This document shows, one piece after another, positions 43,966-53,333 of a stretch of 59,790 nucleotides of DNA; within the stretch, counting starts at the first letter, position 1, and every line of letters begins with the position of its first letter. Both the position numbers and the translations under genes were made by a program. Under the pieces are notes generated by a model that saw only the letters and a list, made by a program, of their open reading frames with translations, did no database searches and was not told the DNA's origin. This stretch comes from Salaquimonas sp. (GTDB lineage: Bacteria > Pseudomonadota > Alphaproteobacteria > Rhizobiales > Rhizobiaceae), in assembly GCA_028289365.1 (NCBI GenBank), contig JANQQM010000041.1, positions 1 to 59,790 of the forward strand, written 5' to 3'.

Positions 43966-45117
43966 ATGGCACTGCACTTTACTCAAAAGGAATTTGACGA
44001 ACGCATGGAACGCCTGAAAACGGCCATGGCGGAAGAAAATCTCGACGCCATGTTGTTGTTTTCGCAGGAAAGCATGTATTGGCTGACAGGCTATGACACC
44101 TTTGGTTTTTGCTTCTTCCAATGCCTGGTTGTAACCGCAGAAGGTGAATTTGCGCTGCTGACACGGGCACCAGATCTAAGGCAAGCGCGGCACACTTCCA
44201 TAATTGACAACATCATCATATGGACGGACCGGGAGGATGCAGACCCGACCCTCGATCTGCATGATCTGATGGGTGAAATGGACCTCGTCGGCAACAGGAT
44301 TGGTGTCGAATACGATACAGCAGGACTGAATGCCAAATACGGCTCCCTGCTGAACGAGCGGCTGAAGAATTTTGGTGAAATATCAGATGCTTCGCTACTG
44401 ATTCCCCGTCTGCGAGCCATAAAATCCAAGGCCGAACTGGCGCATGTGAGAAAGGCGGCCACGCTTGCAGATGACGCGCTGGATGAAGCAATTAGGTTGA
44501 CCAAGGCAGGTGCCGACGAAGGCGAGATACTTGCCGCTATGCATTCGGCCATTTTTTCGGCCGGAGGCGACTATCCGGGCAATGAATTCATCATCGGATC
44601 GGGAAAGGACGCCTTGCTATGCCGATACAAGTCCGGCAGGCGCAAACTCTCCAAGAACGATCAGCTCACATTGGAATGGGCAGGTGTTTGGGCGCACTAT
44701 CATGCAGCCATGATGCGCACTCTTATTGTCGGCAAACCCACCGCCCGGCACCAGGAATTGTATGAAGTTGCACGTGAAGCGCTTGAACAATGCCGCGACG
44801 CGATGAAAGTCGACCAACCCATATCGGATATTTTCGATGCCCACGCCAAGGTTTTGGACGATGCCGGGCTGGCACGGCATCGCCTGAATGCCTGCGGTTA
44901 TTCGCTTGGTGCGAGCTTTTCACCTTGCTGGATGGACAAACCGATGATTTTTGCAGGCAATACGCAAGTAGTCGAACCAAATATGGTCTTGTTCCTCCAT
45001 ATGATCATTGCCGACAGCGAGACAGACACCGCAATGACCCTGGGACAGTCCTATATCGCCGGCACAAGCGGTCCGAAGGACCTTTCAAGGCATGAAATTG
45101 ACCTTATTTTGCGCTAG
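43966..45117 (+). CDS. M24-family (creatinase/ectoine-hydrolase-like) protein lacking metal ligands
   Basis: This 383-residue protein has a creatinase N-domain (about 1-145) and a pita-bread C-domain. The five metal ligands of Xaa-Pro aminopeptidases are missing. The first Asp is Glu (LTLEWAG), the second is Ala (AAMMRT), the His is Tyr (CGYSLGASF), a Glu is His (MVLFLHM), and the last Glu is probably Gln. GYSLGASFSPCWMDKPM and VVEPNMVLFLHMI resemble creatinase and DoeA-type ectoine hydrolase, which work without metal. It is therefore likelier to hydrolyse a small amidine or cyclic compound than a peptide, though no ectoine or creatine genes are near. It follows pgeF by three bases. Confidence 0.85.
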   Translation: MALHFTQKEFDERMERLKTAMAEENLDAMLLFSQESMYWLTGYDTFGFCFFQCLVVTAEGEFALLTRAPDLRQARHTSIIDNIIIWTDREDADPTLDLHDLMGEMDLVGNRIGVEYDTAGLNAKYGSLLNERLKNFGEISDASLLIPRLRAIKSKAELAHVRKAATLADDALDEAIRLTKAGADEGEILAAMHSAIFSAGGDYPGNEFIIGSGKDALLCRYKSGRRKLSKNDQLTLEWAGVWAHYHAAMMRTLIVGKPTARHQELYEVAREALEQCRDAMKVDQPISDIFDAHAKVLDDAGLARHRLNACGYSLGASFSPCWMDKPMIFAGNTQVVEPNMVLFLHMIIADSETDTAMTLGQSYIAGTSGPKDLSRHEIDLILR

Positions 45118-45200
45118 TAGATAGTTGGGAGGGATTCGTTTGATTGCCGTGCGTTAGAAAACGGTAAACAAATTCAGTGTTTTATGTGTTTGGGTTCATG

Positions 45201-45217
45201 GATGTTCGTTGAACATC
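45201..45217. promoter_or_regulatory. Perfect 7-bp dyad before the lipoprotein gene
   Basis: GATGTTC (45201-45207) and GAACATC (45211-45217) are exact inverted repeats around GTT. A TATATAAA stretch, possibly a -10 element, follows at 45222-45230, so a bound factor would affect this promoter. The factor is unknown. Confidence 0.35.
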
Positions 45218-45244
45218 AACGATATATAAATTGATGAGGTCGAC

Positions 45245-45871
45245 ATGGAGAATTGCAACCCTGCTCAAAAAAATCTGAAACAAGCCGGTTGGCGACGTGC
45301 CACCCTAAAGTCTGGTGCTGTTTTCCTGGGCTGTCTTCTTATCCTGGCGGGATGTAATACAGGGTCGTTTACCGATGGAATTCGCCCTCAATCGAACCTG
45401 CAAACGTCACCGCAGCCGTCCACGACAAACTCGACGGCAGCCACAAACAATCAGACGGCATTCGCTCCTCAGAACGAGCCTGCCCAACAGCAAGCTGCCC
45501 TCACCCCGATTGCCCCGGTGACATTTCTTCCGGTAACCGGCGCACCGCAATCAACAGTATCAAGCTTGGCTTCTTCCATACGCCAGGCTGCACAAAGTGA
45601 AAATGTCCCGATCGTGGTTTCTGCTGATCAGGGAGCACGCTATCAGGTAAAGGGATATTTCTCGGCCCTTAGTGAAGGCAACAACACCCTGCTGGTCTAT
45701 GTATGGGATGTGCTGGATGTGAACGGAAACCGTGTCCATCGGATTTCCGGCCAGGAACGCGCCGGTGGCTCGTCTGGAGATCCCTGGGCTAGTATTGATG
45801 AAAACGTCATTTCCCGGGTAGCCAAGATTACAATGGCAGACTTGCGTTCCTGGATGTCCACACGCGGTTAG
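45245..45871 (+). CDS. Putative outer-membrane lipoprotein
   Basis: This 208-residue protein has a lipoprotein signal with a basic N-region, hydrophobic core (VFLGCLLILAG) and lipobox LAGC (Cys37). A Ser/Thr/Gln/Pro-rich linker (about 45-90) leads to a globular domain with YQVKGYFSALSEGNNTLLVYVWDV and GQERAGGSSGDPWASI, in pieces. Similar lipoproteins occur upstream of prs-type genes in rhizobia but have no known function. There are two AUG-like starts close together; the first is used, after GAGG. Confidence 0.82.
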   Translation: MENCNPAQKNLKQAGWRRATLKSGAVFLGCLLILAGCNTGSFTDGIRPQSNLQTSPQPSTTNSTAATNNQTAFAPQNEPAQQQAALTPIAPVTFLPVTGAPQSTVSSLASSIRQAAQSENVPIVVSADQGARYQVKGYFSALSEGNNTLLVYVWDVLDVNGNRVHRISGQERAGGSSGDPWASIDENVISRVAKITMADLRSWMSTRG

Positions 45872-46027
45872 AACGTGTTTGCAGGGTAAATACCGAGCTT
45901 CCGGAAGCATTTTCCCGTAAATGGCTTGAAATGCGTTGATATTTTCAGACAGACAGTTGCGGCTTCATTAGCGTTCGCCTATACACCCGGCCAATGATAT
46001 CCACGGCTCGGTGCCCGGCAACCGCTT

Positions 46028-46960
46028 ATGAAACTCTTCACAGGCAATTCAAACCGCATTCTCGCTGAGCATATTGTCAAATATCTTCAGATTCCCCTCG
46101 GTCGCGCCAATGTGAGGCGCTTCGCGGACCAGGAAGTTTTTGTTGAGATATTGGAGAATGTGCGCGGTGAAGACTGTTTTGTTCTCCAGTCCACTTCCTA
46201 TCCGGCGAATGACCACCTGATGGAACTGCTGATCATGATTGATGCGTTGCGTCGGGCTTCCGCGCGGCGCATTACAGCCGTTCTTCCCTATTTTGGTTAT
46301 GCCAGACAGGATCGTAAACCCGGCCCCAGAACCCCGATCTCGGCAAAACTCGTTGCCAATATGATCACAACTGCCGGTGCCGACAGGGTTTTGACGCTAG
46401 ATTTGCACGCAGCCCAAATTCAGGGCTTTTTCGATATTCCGACGGACAACCTCTTCGCGGTCCCGGTACTGGCTTCGGATGTTCGCGAATATTACGACAT
46501 CGAAAATATCATGGTTGTCTCGCCCGACGTTGGCGGCGTGGTCCGGGCCCGCGCGCTAGCCAAGCGCTTGGAGGCTGCACTGGCAATCGTCGACAAACGC
46601 CGTGACCGTCCGGGCGAATCCGAGGTAATGAACGTCATCGGTGATGTGGACGGACGCGACTGTCTGCTGATCGACGACATTATCGATTCCGGCGGAACGC
46701 TTTGTAATGCCGCCGAGGCACTGTTAGAGATGGGGGCCGCCAGCGTGACGGCCTATATTACCCACGGCGTGCTTTCGGGCGGTGCCGTGGCGCGCATCAC
46801 CTCGTCAAAACTCAAGGAATTGGTCACAACCGATTCCATCCAGCCAACTTCGGCGATTGACACCGCACACAACATCCGGGTCGTTTCCGTGGCTTCCCTC
46901 GTTGGCGAGGCCATTCAACGAACGGCGCTCGAAAAATCGGTCTCAAGTCTGTTTGATTGA
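46028..46960 (+). CDS. prs: Ribose-phosphate pyrophosphokinase
   Basis: This 310-residue enzyme makes PRPP from ribose 5-phosphate and ATP for purine, pyrimidine, His and Trp synthesis. Motifs are [36 protein letters not shown] in pieces, [15 protein letters not shown], the metal-binding [14 protein letters not shown] and the PRPP loop [18 protein letters not shown] (about residues 213-230). It lies ahead of rplY and pth, a very common order. Confidence 0.96.
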   Translation: MKLFTGNSNRILAEHIVKYLQIPLGRANVRRFADQEVFVEILENVRGEDCFVLQSTSYPANDHLMELLIMIDALRRASARRITAVLPYFGYARQDRKPGPRTPISAKLVANMITTAGADRVLTLDLHAAQIQGFFDIPTDNLFAVPVLASDVREYYDIENIMVVSPDVGGVVRARALAKRLEAALAIVDKRRDRPGESEVMNVIGDVDGRDCLLIDDIIDSGGTLCNAAEALLEMGAASVTAYITHGVLSGGAVARITSSKLKELVTTDSIQPTSAIDTAHNIRVVSVASLVGEAIQRTALEKSVSSLFD

Positions 46961-47011
46961 TCGGTTATCACTGCTATTGCACTAAACCGGCAACTGACCT
47001 ATAACCCGCCT

Positions 47012-47044
47012 GCCCGCGCAGACACCCTTGGAGGCAACGCGGGC
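47012..47044 (+). other. Hairpin between prs and rplY
   Basis: GCCCGCG (47012-47018) and CGCGGGC (47038-47044) are perfect seven-base inverted repeats around 19 bases, followed by a T-rich but mixed stretch (TTGTTGCGTTTT). It may be a terminator of prs or part of the rplY leader. Confidence 0.4.
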
Positions 47045-47137
47045 TTGTTGCGTTTTGGAACTGGTTTTCATGCGCAGCGATTCCGGTATCTGAGCTTTTT
47101 TCAGACCCGGTGCCCTCTTTATTTGGAAGGAAATGCA

Positions 47138-47809
47138 ATGAGCCAAGAAGCAAACGCGCTCCAGGCCCAGCTGCGCACGAAGGTCGGCAAGGGGGCCGCC
47201 CGCGAACTGCGCCGCAATGAAATGGTGCCAGCCGTAATTTACGGCGACAAGAAAGACCCCGTATCTATCTCCCTGCCCTTCAAGGAATTGTCCATGCGCG
47301 TCAATCGCGTTGGCTTCCTGACGACGATTGCCAAGATCGAAGTTGACGGAGAGACCCATCAGGTCCTGCCAAAGGATTATCAGGTAGACCCGGTCCGTGA
47401 CTTCATTACCCATGTCGATTTTCTGCGGGTTACCGCCAAATCGCGCGTTGTGGTCATGATCCCGGTTACCTTCCTCAACGAGGAGGAATCACCAGGCCTG
47501 CGTCGCGGTGGCGTTCTGAACATCGTCCGTCACGAGATTGAACTCGAATGTCCGGCAACCGACATTCCCGACACGATTGATGTTGATTTGACCGATGGTG
47601 AAATCGGTGATTCATTTCATATTTCAGCAGTGAAACTTCCCGAAAACGCGACCCTGACCATTACGGACCGCGATTTCACCATTGCAACAATTGCCGGCGC
47701 CGCCGCTGCACTGGAAGAGGAAGAAGAAATTGATGACGAGCTGATTGAAACCGAAATCATCGGCGAAGCTTCGGATGATGAAGAAGAAGCTGAAGAAACA
47801 GAAGAATAA
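47138..47809 (+). CDS. rplY: 50S ribosomal protein L25 (CTC family)
   Basis: This 223-residue protein has the long CTC form of L25, which binds 5S rRNA. The L25 domain (about 8-95) includes [22 protein letters not shown] and [11 protein letters not shown]; the C-terminal beta domain (about 100-190) ends in an acidic tail rich in Glu ([11 protein letters not shown]). ATG 47138 follows GGAAGG; an in-frame ATG at 47045 would add 31 non-family residues. Confidence 0.95.
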   Translation: MSQEANALQAQLRTKVGKGAARELRRNEMVPAVIYGDKKDPVSISLPFKELSMRVNRVGFLTTIAKIEVDGETHQVLPKDYQVDPVRDFITHVDFLRVTAKSRVVVMIPVTFLNEEESPGLRRGGVLNIVRHEIELECPATDIPDTIDVDLTDGEIGDSFHISAVKLPENATLTITDRDFTIATIAGAAAALEEEEEIDDELIETEIIGEASDDEEEAEETEE

Positions 47810-47854
47810 CTGAGCCGACTTGGAAAAGTCGTTTAAGGTACAGGAGACAGGAAA

Positions 47855-48562
47855 ATGCTCCTGATTGCCGGTCTTGGTAATCCCGGTGGGGATCACGCCA
47901 ATAACAGGCATAATATTGGTTTCATGGCGGCGGACGAAATTGCCCGTCGCCATGATTTTTCTTCATGGCGCAAAAAGTTCAAATCGCAAATTGCCGAAGG
48001 TGAACTGGCCGGGGAAAAAATCCTGCTGATGAAACCCCAGACCTATATGAACCTGTCGGGAGAAGCGGTTGGAGAGGCAATGCGCTTCTACAAGCTCTCT
48101 CCTTCCAATGTCATCGTGCTCTACGATGAACTTGATCTGCCGGCCGGCAAGTTGCGGGTGAAAACCGGGGGTGGTGCCGGCGGGCATAACGGTATTCGAT
48201 CGTTAGAAAGCCATTGCGGGAACGCGTTTCACAGAATTCGCCTCGGCATTGGCCATCCCGGTAACAAGGCCATGGTGCAACGCCATGTGCTGGGGGATTT
48301 TGCCAAAGCCGATCGCGATTGGCTTGAGCCGTTTCTTGAGGCAACTGCTGAATATATGCCGCTTGTGGCCAAGGGCGAATATTCCACCTATATGAACCGT
48401 GTATCACTGGCCACCGGCAAAAATGAACCTGACAAGAAGGTGAAAAAGCCGCAAAAGGCCAAAAGTCATATCCATCAGGCACGCACTGCGGCGTCTCCGA
48501 AAAGGATGCCGGAGGACGGACCGATGGCTGCAATGTTAAAGAAACTATTCTCGAAGGAATGA
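47855..48562 (+). CDS. pth: Peptidyl-tRNA hydrolase
   Basis: This 235-residue enzyme releases tRNA from stalled peptidyl-tRNA. Motifs are GLGNPGGDHANNRHNIGFMA (catalytic His and Asn), KPQTYMNLSGEAV, VLYDELDLPAGKLRVKTGGG (Asp) and GGAGGHNGIRSLESHCGN. The C-terminal Lys-rich tail of about 40 residues is common in alphaproteobacteria. The start follows AGGAGA. It sits 45 bases after rplY. Confidence 0.96.
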   Translation: MLLIAGLGNPGGDHANNRHNIGFMAADEIARRHDFSSWRKKFKSQIAEGELAGEKILLMKPQTYMNLSGEAVGEAMRFYKLSPSNVIVLYDELDLPAGKLRVKTGGGAGGHNGIRSLESHCGNAFHRIRLGIGHPGNKAMVQRHVLGDFAKADRDWLEPFLEATAEYMPLVAKGEYSTYMNRVSLATGKNEPDKKVKKPQKAKSHIHQARTAASPKRMPEDGPMAAMLKKLFSKE

Positions 48563-48636
48563 ACGGTTGACTTGCAAGGCAGGCTAAATTAGCCCGCACC
48601 GGCAACACGTTTTTTCCTACCTCCCGGAGCCAATAA

Positions 48637-49740
48637 ATGGGATTTAAATGCGGTATCGTTGGATTGCCGAATGTCGGAAAATCCACGCTCTTCAATGCGC
48701 TTACCAAGACCGCCGCCGCCCAGGCAGCGAACTATCCTTTTTGCACCATCGAACCCAATACTGGTGAAGTAGCGGTGCCGGATGGCAGGCTCAAGCAAAT
48801 CGCCACTATCGCCGCCTCAAAAGAGGTCATCCCGACGCGGATCTCCTTTGTCGATATTGCGGGCCTGGTGCGCGGGGCATCCAAGGGCGAAGGACTTGGC
48901 AATCAGTTTCTGGCCAATATTCGCGAAGTTGATGCGATCGTGCATGTGTTGCGATGTTTCGAGGATGGCGACATCACCCATGTCGAAGGCCGCATTGACC
49001 CGGTCGCGGATGCCGAAACGATCGATACCGAGCTGATGTTGGCCGATCTGGAAAGTCTGGAGCGCCGGGTAGAACAACTGCGCAAGCGCGCCTCCGGCAA
49101 GGACAAGGAAGCCCAGACAATCCTACCGGTAATGGAACAGGCGCTGGAACTGCTGAAGGATGGAAAACCCGCCAGACACCTGTTGCCGGGCATTGCAGCT
49201 GAAGATTTGAGAATTCTCAAAAGCCTCAACCTGCTGACCGCCAAACCGGTGCTTTATGTCTGCAACGTCGCAGAGGCCGATGCTGCCACCGGTAATGAAC
49301 ACAGCAGGGCGGTAGAAACCATGGCAGCCCAACAAGGTGCCGAAACGGTCGTGATTTCCGCTGCCATCGAGGAAGAGATTGCGCAGATGCCGGAAGATGA
49401 GCAGCCTGAATTTCTTGAAATGAATGGATTGACCGAATCCGGTCTCGATCGGTTGATTGCAGCCGGTTACCGGTTGCTCGACCTCATCACCTATTTTACC
49501 GCAGGACCGAAGGAAACCCGCGCCTGGACCGTTCGTCGCGGATCAAAGGCACCGCAGGCAGCCGGCGTAATCCATACCGATTTTGAGCGCGGATTCATTC
49601 GAGCCCAGACCATAACATTCGACGATTATGTCGGCCTCGGCGGCGAGTTAAAGGCAAAGGAAGCGGGCAAGGCCCGCGATGAAGGCAAGGAGTACATCGT
49701 TCAGGATGGCGACGTCTTGCTGTTCAAATTCAATACCTAG
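48637..49740 (+). CDS. ychF: Redox-regulated ATPase YchF (Obg/OLA1 family)
   Basis: This 367-residue P-loop protein has G1 GLPNVGKSTLFNALT, the NYPFCTIEPNTGEV switch I, G3 DIAGLVRGASKGEGLGNQFL, the altered G4 CNVAEAD typical of ATP-specific OLA1/YchF, and a C-terminal TGS domain ending DGDVLLFKFN. It binds the ribosome and is linked to oxidative-stress and start-site control. Order after pth is typical. Confidence 0.96.
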   Translation: MGFKCGIVGLPNVGKSTLFNALTKTAAAQAANYPFCTIEPNTGEVAVPDGRLKQIATIAASKEVIPTRISFVDIAGLVRGASKGEGLGNQFLANIREVDAIVHVLRCFEDGDITHVEGRIDPVADAETIDTELMLADLESLERRVEQLRKRASGKDKEAQTILPVMEQALELLKDGKPARHLLPGIAAEDLRILKSLNLLTAKPVLYVCNVAEADAATGNEHSRAVETMAAQQGAETVVISAAIEEEIAQMPEDEQPEFLEMNGLTESGLDRLIAAGYRLLDLITYFTAGPKETRAWTVRRGSKAPQAAGVIHTDFERGFIRAQTITFDDYVGLGGELKAKEAGKARDEGKEYIVQDGDVLLFKFNT

Positions 49741-49750
49741 TCCATCTCTT

Positions 49751-50434
49751 TCAGTCCGAAAGCACGCTCAGGGAATAAGAGAAGAATTGCCTCCGGACCA
49801 GGACGACAATAACCAGCAGCGTGGTCACTATCAATGTGGCTGGCCCGACAAACCAACCCAAATAAGCTAGCGCAAAGAAGGTACCCCTCAAGCCGGCAGT
49901 AAAATGACGCGCGGCGTAAGTGTTGATCTCAGCTGCCTGCAAAGCCACCTTTCTACGTTTTTCGAGCTCCGCATCATCCTTGTGCGGGACTGAACCGATG
50001 ATGATCGAACAATAATTGAATAGCCGGTATGACCATCCAAATTTGAAGAATGAATAGCCAAGGATTGCTATCAATCCCAACACCTTGGCTTCCCACAACG
50101 CGCGGGTGAATTCGGTATCCAATGGCAAGTCGCGGTGGATTTGGACGACATTGTCCGTTGCACCCAGAAGTGCAAAGCATCCTCCGATGCCAAGTAGACT
50201 GGCTGAACCAAAAAAAGCAGCCCCCTGCTGCAACCCCGCCAGAATACTGGTATCGATGATCCGCAGGTCACGGTCAGCCATGACCAGCATCCATTCACGC
50301 CTTTTAAATGCCATTTGCCCCGTCAGACTTTTGAACCGAAGTGGTGAATGGTCGATAACGATTTCGAAAATCAACCACAACGCCAGAAAAATCCCAAGCG
50401 CAACCAAGTTGTCATTTCCAAGCGTTTCCAGCAT
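49751..50434 (-). CDS. DUF599-family membrane protein
   Basis: This 227-residue protein starts at ATG 50434-50432; the same frame is open 108 codons further upstream through the neighbour gene in another phase, but that part is not membrane-like. Four to five membrane segments are predicted (about residues 12-30, 68-90, 112-130 and 190-220). The conserved DUF599 segments DTSILAGLQQGAAFFGSASL and TYAARHFTAGLRGTFFALAYLGW are seen in pieces. It lies five bases after the upstream membrane-protein gene. The role is unknown. Confidence 0.82.
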   Translation of the reverse strand: MLETLGNDNLVALGIFLALWLIFEIVIDHSPLRFKSLTGQMAFKRREWMLVMADRDLRIIDTSILAGLQQGAAFFGSASLLGIGGCFALLGATDNVVQIHRDLPLDTEFTRALWEAKVLGLIAILGYSFFKFGWSYRLFNYCSIIIGSVPHKDDAELEKRRKVALQAAEINTYAARHFTAGLRGTFFALAYLGWFVGPATLIVTTLLVIVVLVRRQFFSYSLSVLSD

Positions 50435-50439
50435 CCAGG

Positions 50440-51555
50440 TCACGCGGCAGAAGCGCTCTTGGCTGGGGGCAAAAGCTCGGTCACGGATTCCGGCAACAGG
50501 TTCAGGAATATGGACCGCAACCGCTGCCAGCCAATACCCAGCACCAGGACGATGAGGCCCACCGCAAACAGCGGTAGCGTGACAAACTCGCTCATGTCGA
50601 TATTTGCTTCCTGGGCTATTGCCGCAATTGCGACACCGAGCGAAATCAGCCCGGATGTCACAAAGGCGCGCCGGTCGATCAAGATGCCAATCAACATGAA
50701 GATGGTGATGACGATCATCGCGACGATCGCCTCGTTCAGACCGGGATTTTGCGCCCACCAGATATAGCTGTTGTCGTCAAACAAGAGGACGGCAAACAGC
50801 GTATAGAGCAGTGCTGGCGCTGCCGCCAGATGCAGCCAGAACGCTACATCGGACCGCCGTGTGACACGCATCCGGTCACCGAGATCAAATGCCATGGCGA
50901 TAACAAATAGAATAACGGCGAAGATCAATGCCACGACAATAGAGAGGAATGGCCTGGATTCAAACACGTCTCCAGCTACTGCTACGTCGATACCGGCCAT
51001 AACAAGCATGTAACTAGCCATGAACCCGCCGAGTATCATGACTGCCAGCGAAACCGGAACCCGGTATCGCCAATAAAACGGCAATAGCACGATGGGTTGT
51101 GCCAGGAACAACCCAAGGCCGCCAAGTGCTGTACTCTGCTCATCAGCCAGGCGTTCGGCAAACGGCGCCATGATCGAAATTGCGGCCGCCGCATAAAACA
51201 GGGTCAGGCAGAAAGCGGGCAATGCCAGACGTTGTCGCAGAATAAGGATTTCCGCCAGCCCGATCGTGGCAATCAGTACAGCAATGCTGCCAAGCAGTCC
51301 CCACAACCCTGCCAGAGCTGCCGTGATGCCGATGGTGATGAGAATATCATGAAAACCCCGGACGAATCGCGGCGATTCACTCTCTTCCACTTCGACGGTC
51401 GGTTCGTCCGCAGGCCGGTAGAGTTCATCAAACATTTCAACGGGACCAACATCCAGCCCCTGCTTGATGAAATGCTCTGTCAGTCGCTCGCCTTGCTCTT
51501 GCGAGACGATACCCTGCTCGACCGCCGAACCAATTGCTGTCTTCAAATCTGTCAT
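50440..51555 (-). CDS. Polytopic membrane protein, DUF2157-like
   Basis: This 371-residue protein has an N-terminal soluble part (about 1-60) with the short helical motif VEQGIVSQEQGERLTEHF, then at least ten hydrophobic segments to the C-terminus (about 65-350). The start at ATG 51555 follows GTGGGA. The N-terminal helix and membrane layout recall DUF2157 proteins, but the match is by pattern only. It is five bases upstream of the DUF599 gene, so the two probably work together. No transporter motif is seen. Confidence 0.75.
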   Translation of the reverse strand: MTDLKTAIGSAVEQGIVSQEQGERLTEHFIKQGLDVGPVEMFDELYRPADEPTVEVEESESPRFVRGFHDILITIGITAALAGLWGLLGSIAVLIATIGLAEILILRQRLALPAFCLTLFYAAAAISIMAPFAERLADEQSTALGGLGLFLAQPIVLLPFYWRYRVPVSLAVMILGGFMASYMLVMAGIDVAVAGDVFESRPFLSIVVALIFAVILFVIAMAFDLGDRMRVTRRSDVAFWLHLAAAPALLYTLFAVLLFDDNSYIWWAQNPGLNEAIVAMIVITIFMLIGILIDRRAFVTSGLISLGVAIAAIAQEANIDMSEFVTLPLFAVGLIVLVLGIGWQRLRSIFLNLLPESVTELLPPAKSASAA

Positions 51556-51778
51556 TATTCCCACCGAATAAACAAATCTACCTATGAAGTATGGTCACCT
51601 TTTCTCACTGGGGACCGCTCATATCAAGGTAATTCGCCAATATTCAAAAAGAAGAAAACCTGCCCTGAGGAGCTAAACCAGGCGAGATTCAAAAAAGAAC
51701 CCGCTTCTGGGAGAAACTTCCCGGAAAACTGACTAGCCGAACAGCTTATGGGGACCGAAATCCGCCGCCGGGCCTATT

Positions 51779-52324
51779 CTAATGGCCCTCGAACTCAACA
51801 AGGGTACGAACCGGGACACCGAGCGATTCTATCTTCCTGCGGCCACCCAGATCCGGTAAATCAATCACAAAACAGGCAGCAACCACATCTGCGCCCATCT
51901 GCTGCAATAACTTTACCGCACCTTCCGCTGTACCCCCCGTTGCAATGAGATCGTCAACGAGAATCACCTTTTGTTTTGGCTTCACTGCATCCCGATGCAT
52001 TTCCATCTCGTCAATGCCATATTCAAGGCTGTAGGCAATGCGTACGGTCTCGTGGGGTAGTTTTCCCTTCTTGCGTATCGGCACGAAACCGGCTGATAAC
52101 TGATGCGCAACCGCCCCGCCCAGGATAAACCCCCTCGCCTCGATCCCGGCAACCTGCTCTATCCCGATCCCCGCATAGGGATGCACCAACTCGTCAATCG
52201 CCCGGCGAAACGCTTTCGGTTGGTTCAATAAAGTGGTGATGTCACGGAACTGGATACCCGGCTTGGGATAGCCTTCGATCGTGCGGATTGACTGGATCAA
52301 TTGTTCCCGCAGGCTTGTATCCAT
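51779..52324 (-). CDS. apt: Adenine phosphoribosyltransferase
   Basis: This 181-residue salvage enzyme converts adenine and PRPP to AMP. Motifs include [38 protein letters not shown] and the PRPP loop [20 protein letters not shown]. Length and order of motifs are typical. It lies downstream of petC, separated by a hairpin (52368-52388), so it may have its own promoter or be read through from petABC. Confidence 0.96.
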   Translation of the reverse strand: MDTSLREQLIQSIRTIEGYPKPGIQFRDITTLLNQPKAFRRAIDELVHPYAGIGIEQVAGIEARGFILGGAVAHQLSAGFVPIRKKGKLPHETVRIAYSLEYGIDEMEMHRDAVKPKQKVILVDDLIATGGTAEGAVKLLQQMGADVVAACFVIDLPDLGGRRKIESLGVPVRTLVEFEGH

Positions 52325-52367
52325 GCTTAACTGCCCTCCACCCTATTTCTTAGTCAGAAAGCAGTAA

Positions 52368-52388
52368 GGGCCTTGCATTGCAAGACCC
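52368..52388 (-). terminator. Hairpin behind petC on the minus strand
   Basis: On the minus-strand RNA GGGUCUUGC pairs with GCAAGGCCC around AAU, with one U-G pair (52368-52388); on the plus strand the same position is a C-A mismatch, so the stem is specific to the pet transcript. The T-tract is weak. Confidence 0.5.
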
Positions 52389-52443
52389 TCACCTCAATTC
52401 CTGTTGATTTCATCACGCATTGGAAATCTCGATCAGCGCGCTA

Positions 52444-53310
52444 TCAGGCTTCCTTCTCTTTCCGCTTGAACTCTGCCCAAATCCTCTTCTTGGTCAGGTA
52501 GAGCAGGATTGCGAATACTGCGAGGAATATCATGACATTGAATCCCATCGCCTTGCGTTCGACCAGATGTGGTTCTGCAGCCCACATCATGAAAGCCGAG
52601 ATATCTCTGGAATATTGATCAATGGTTTCCGGCGAACCATCCTCATAGGTAACGATACCGTCGCTGAGCGGATTGGCCATTGCTATCGCCGAGCCACTGA
52701 TGAAATACGGGTTGTAGTGTGCACCTTCAGGTACCTCCACACCTGCGGGGGGATCTTCATATCCCGTCAGCAGAGAGTAGATGTAGTCGGGTCCGTTTTC
52801 CGCATACATGGTGAAAATATCGAAGACGAATGTCGGAAATCCGCGTGTTGGCGCGCGTGCCTTTGCCAATAGCGAGAAATCCGGTGGTGCAGCGCCGTTA
52901 TTTGCGGCTGCCGCTGCTTCTGGGTTTGGAAACGGACTTGGAAATCTGTCGGATGGAAATCCCGGACGGAAGTACATTTCACCATCCGCATTCGGACCAT
53001 CCTCAATCTCGTAGGTCTCGGCAAAGGATTTTACCTCTTCCGGCGAATAGCCAATATCTCCCAGGTTTCTGAACGCAATATATTCAAGGGAATGGCAAGC
53101 TGCACACACTTCCAGATAAACCTGCAACCCGCGCTGCAATTGCGGAATGTCCCAGTGCCCGAATGGTCCGGCAAACGACCAGTGGACATGTCTCGGATGC
53201 TTTAGCGGATAATGGGGCGTTTCACCTTCCTCGGCGGCAAATGAAGTTCCGACAAGTCCGACTGCAAATGCAAGCCCTGTAACCGCTTTAAGAATGGATC
53301 TCAGTTTCAT
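52444..53310 (-). CDS. petC: Cytochrome c1 of the cytochrome bc1 complex
   Basis: This 288-residue protein carries electrons from the Rieske protein to soluble or membrane cytochrome c. A signal peptide covers about residues 1-25. The haem c site is VCAACHSLEY (CxxCH), and the membrane anchor is at the C-terminus (NVMIFLAVFAILLYLTKKR). RPGFPSDRFPSPFPNPEAA (about 117-135) is a conserved family segment. It is the last gene of the petABC operon, 23 bases after petB. Confidence 0.95.
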   Translation of the reverse strand: MKLRSILKAVTGLAFAVGLVGTSFAAEEGETPHYPLKHPRHVHWSFAGPFGHWDIPQLQRGLQVYLEVCAACHSLEYIAFRNLGDIGYSPEEVKSFAETYEIEDGPNADGEMYFRPGFPSDRFPSPFPNPEAAAAANNGAAPPDFSLLAKARAPTRGFPTFVFDIFTMYAENGPDYIYSLLTGYEDPPAGVEVPEGAHYNPYFISGSAIAMANPLSDGIVTYEDGSPETIDQYSRDISAFMMWAAEPHLVERKAMGFNVMIFLAVFAILLYLTKKRIWAEFKRKEKEA

Positions 53311-53333
53311 GCCTAGTTTCCCTGAATATGCGA

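Noticed and set aside
45194-45207. Alphaproteobacterial LexA box (GTTC-N7-GTTC) before the lipoprotein gene
   Set aside because: The two GTTC units are six, not seven, bases apart, so the spacing does not match.
49751-50758. A 335-codon start for the DUF599 protein
   Set aside because: The extra 108 codons run antiphase through the neighbouring membrane-protein gene and are His/Arg-rich; ATG 50434 begins the membrane protein.
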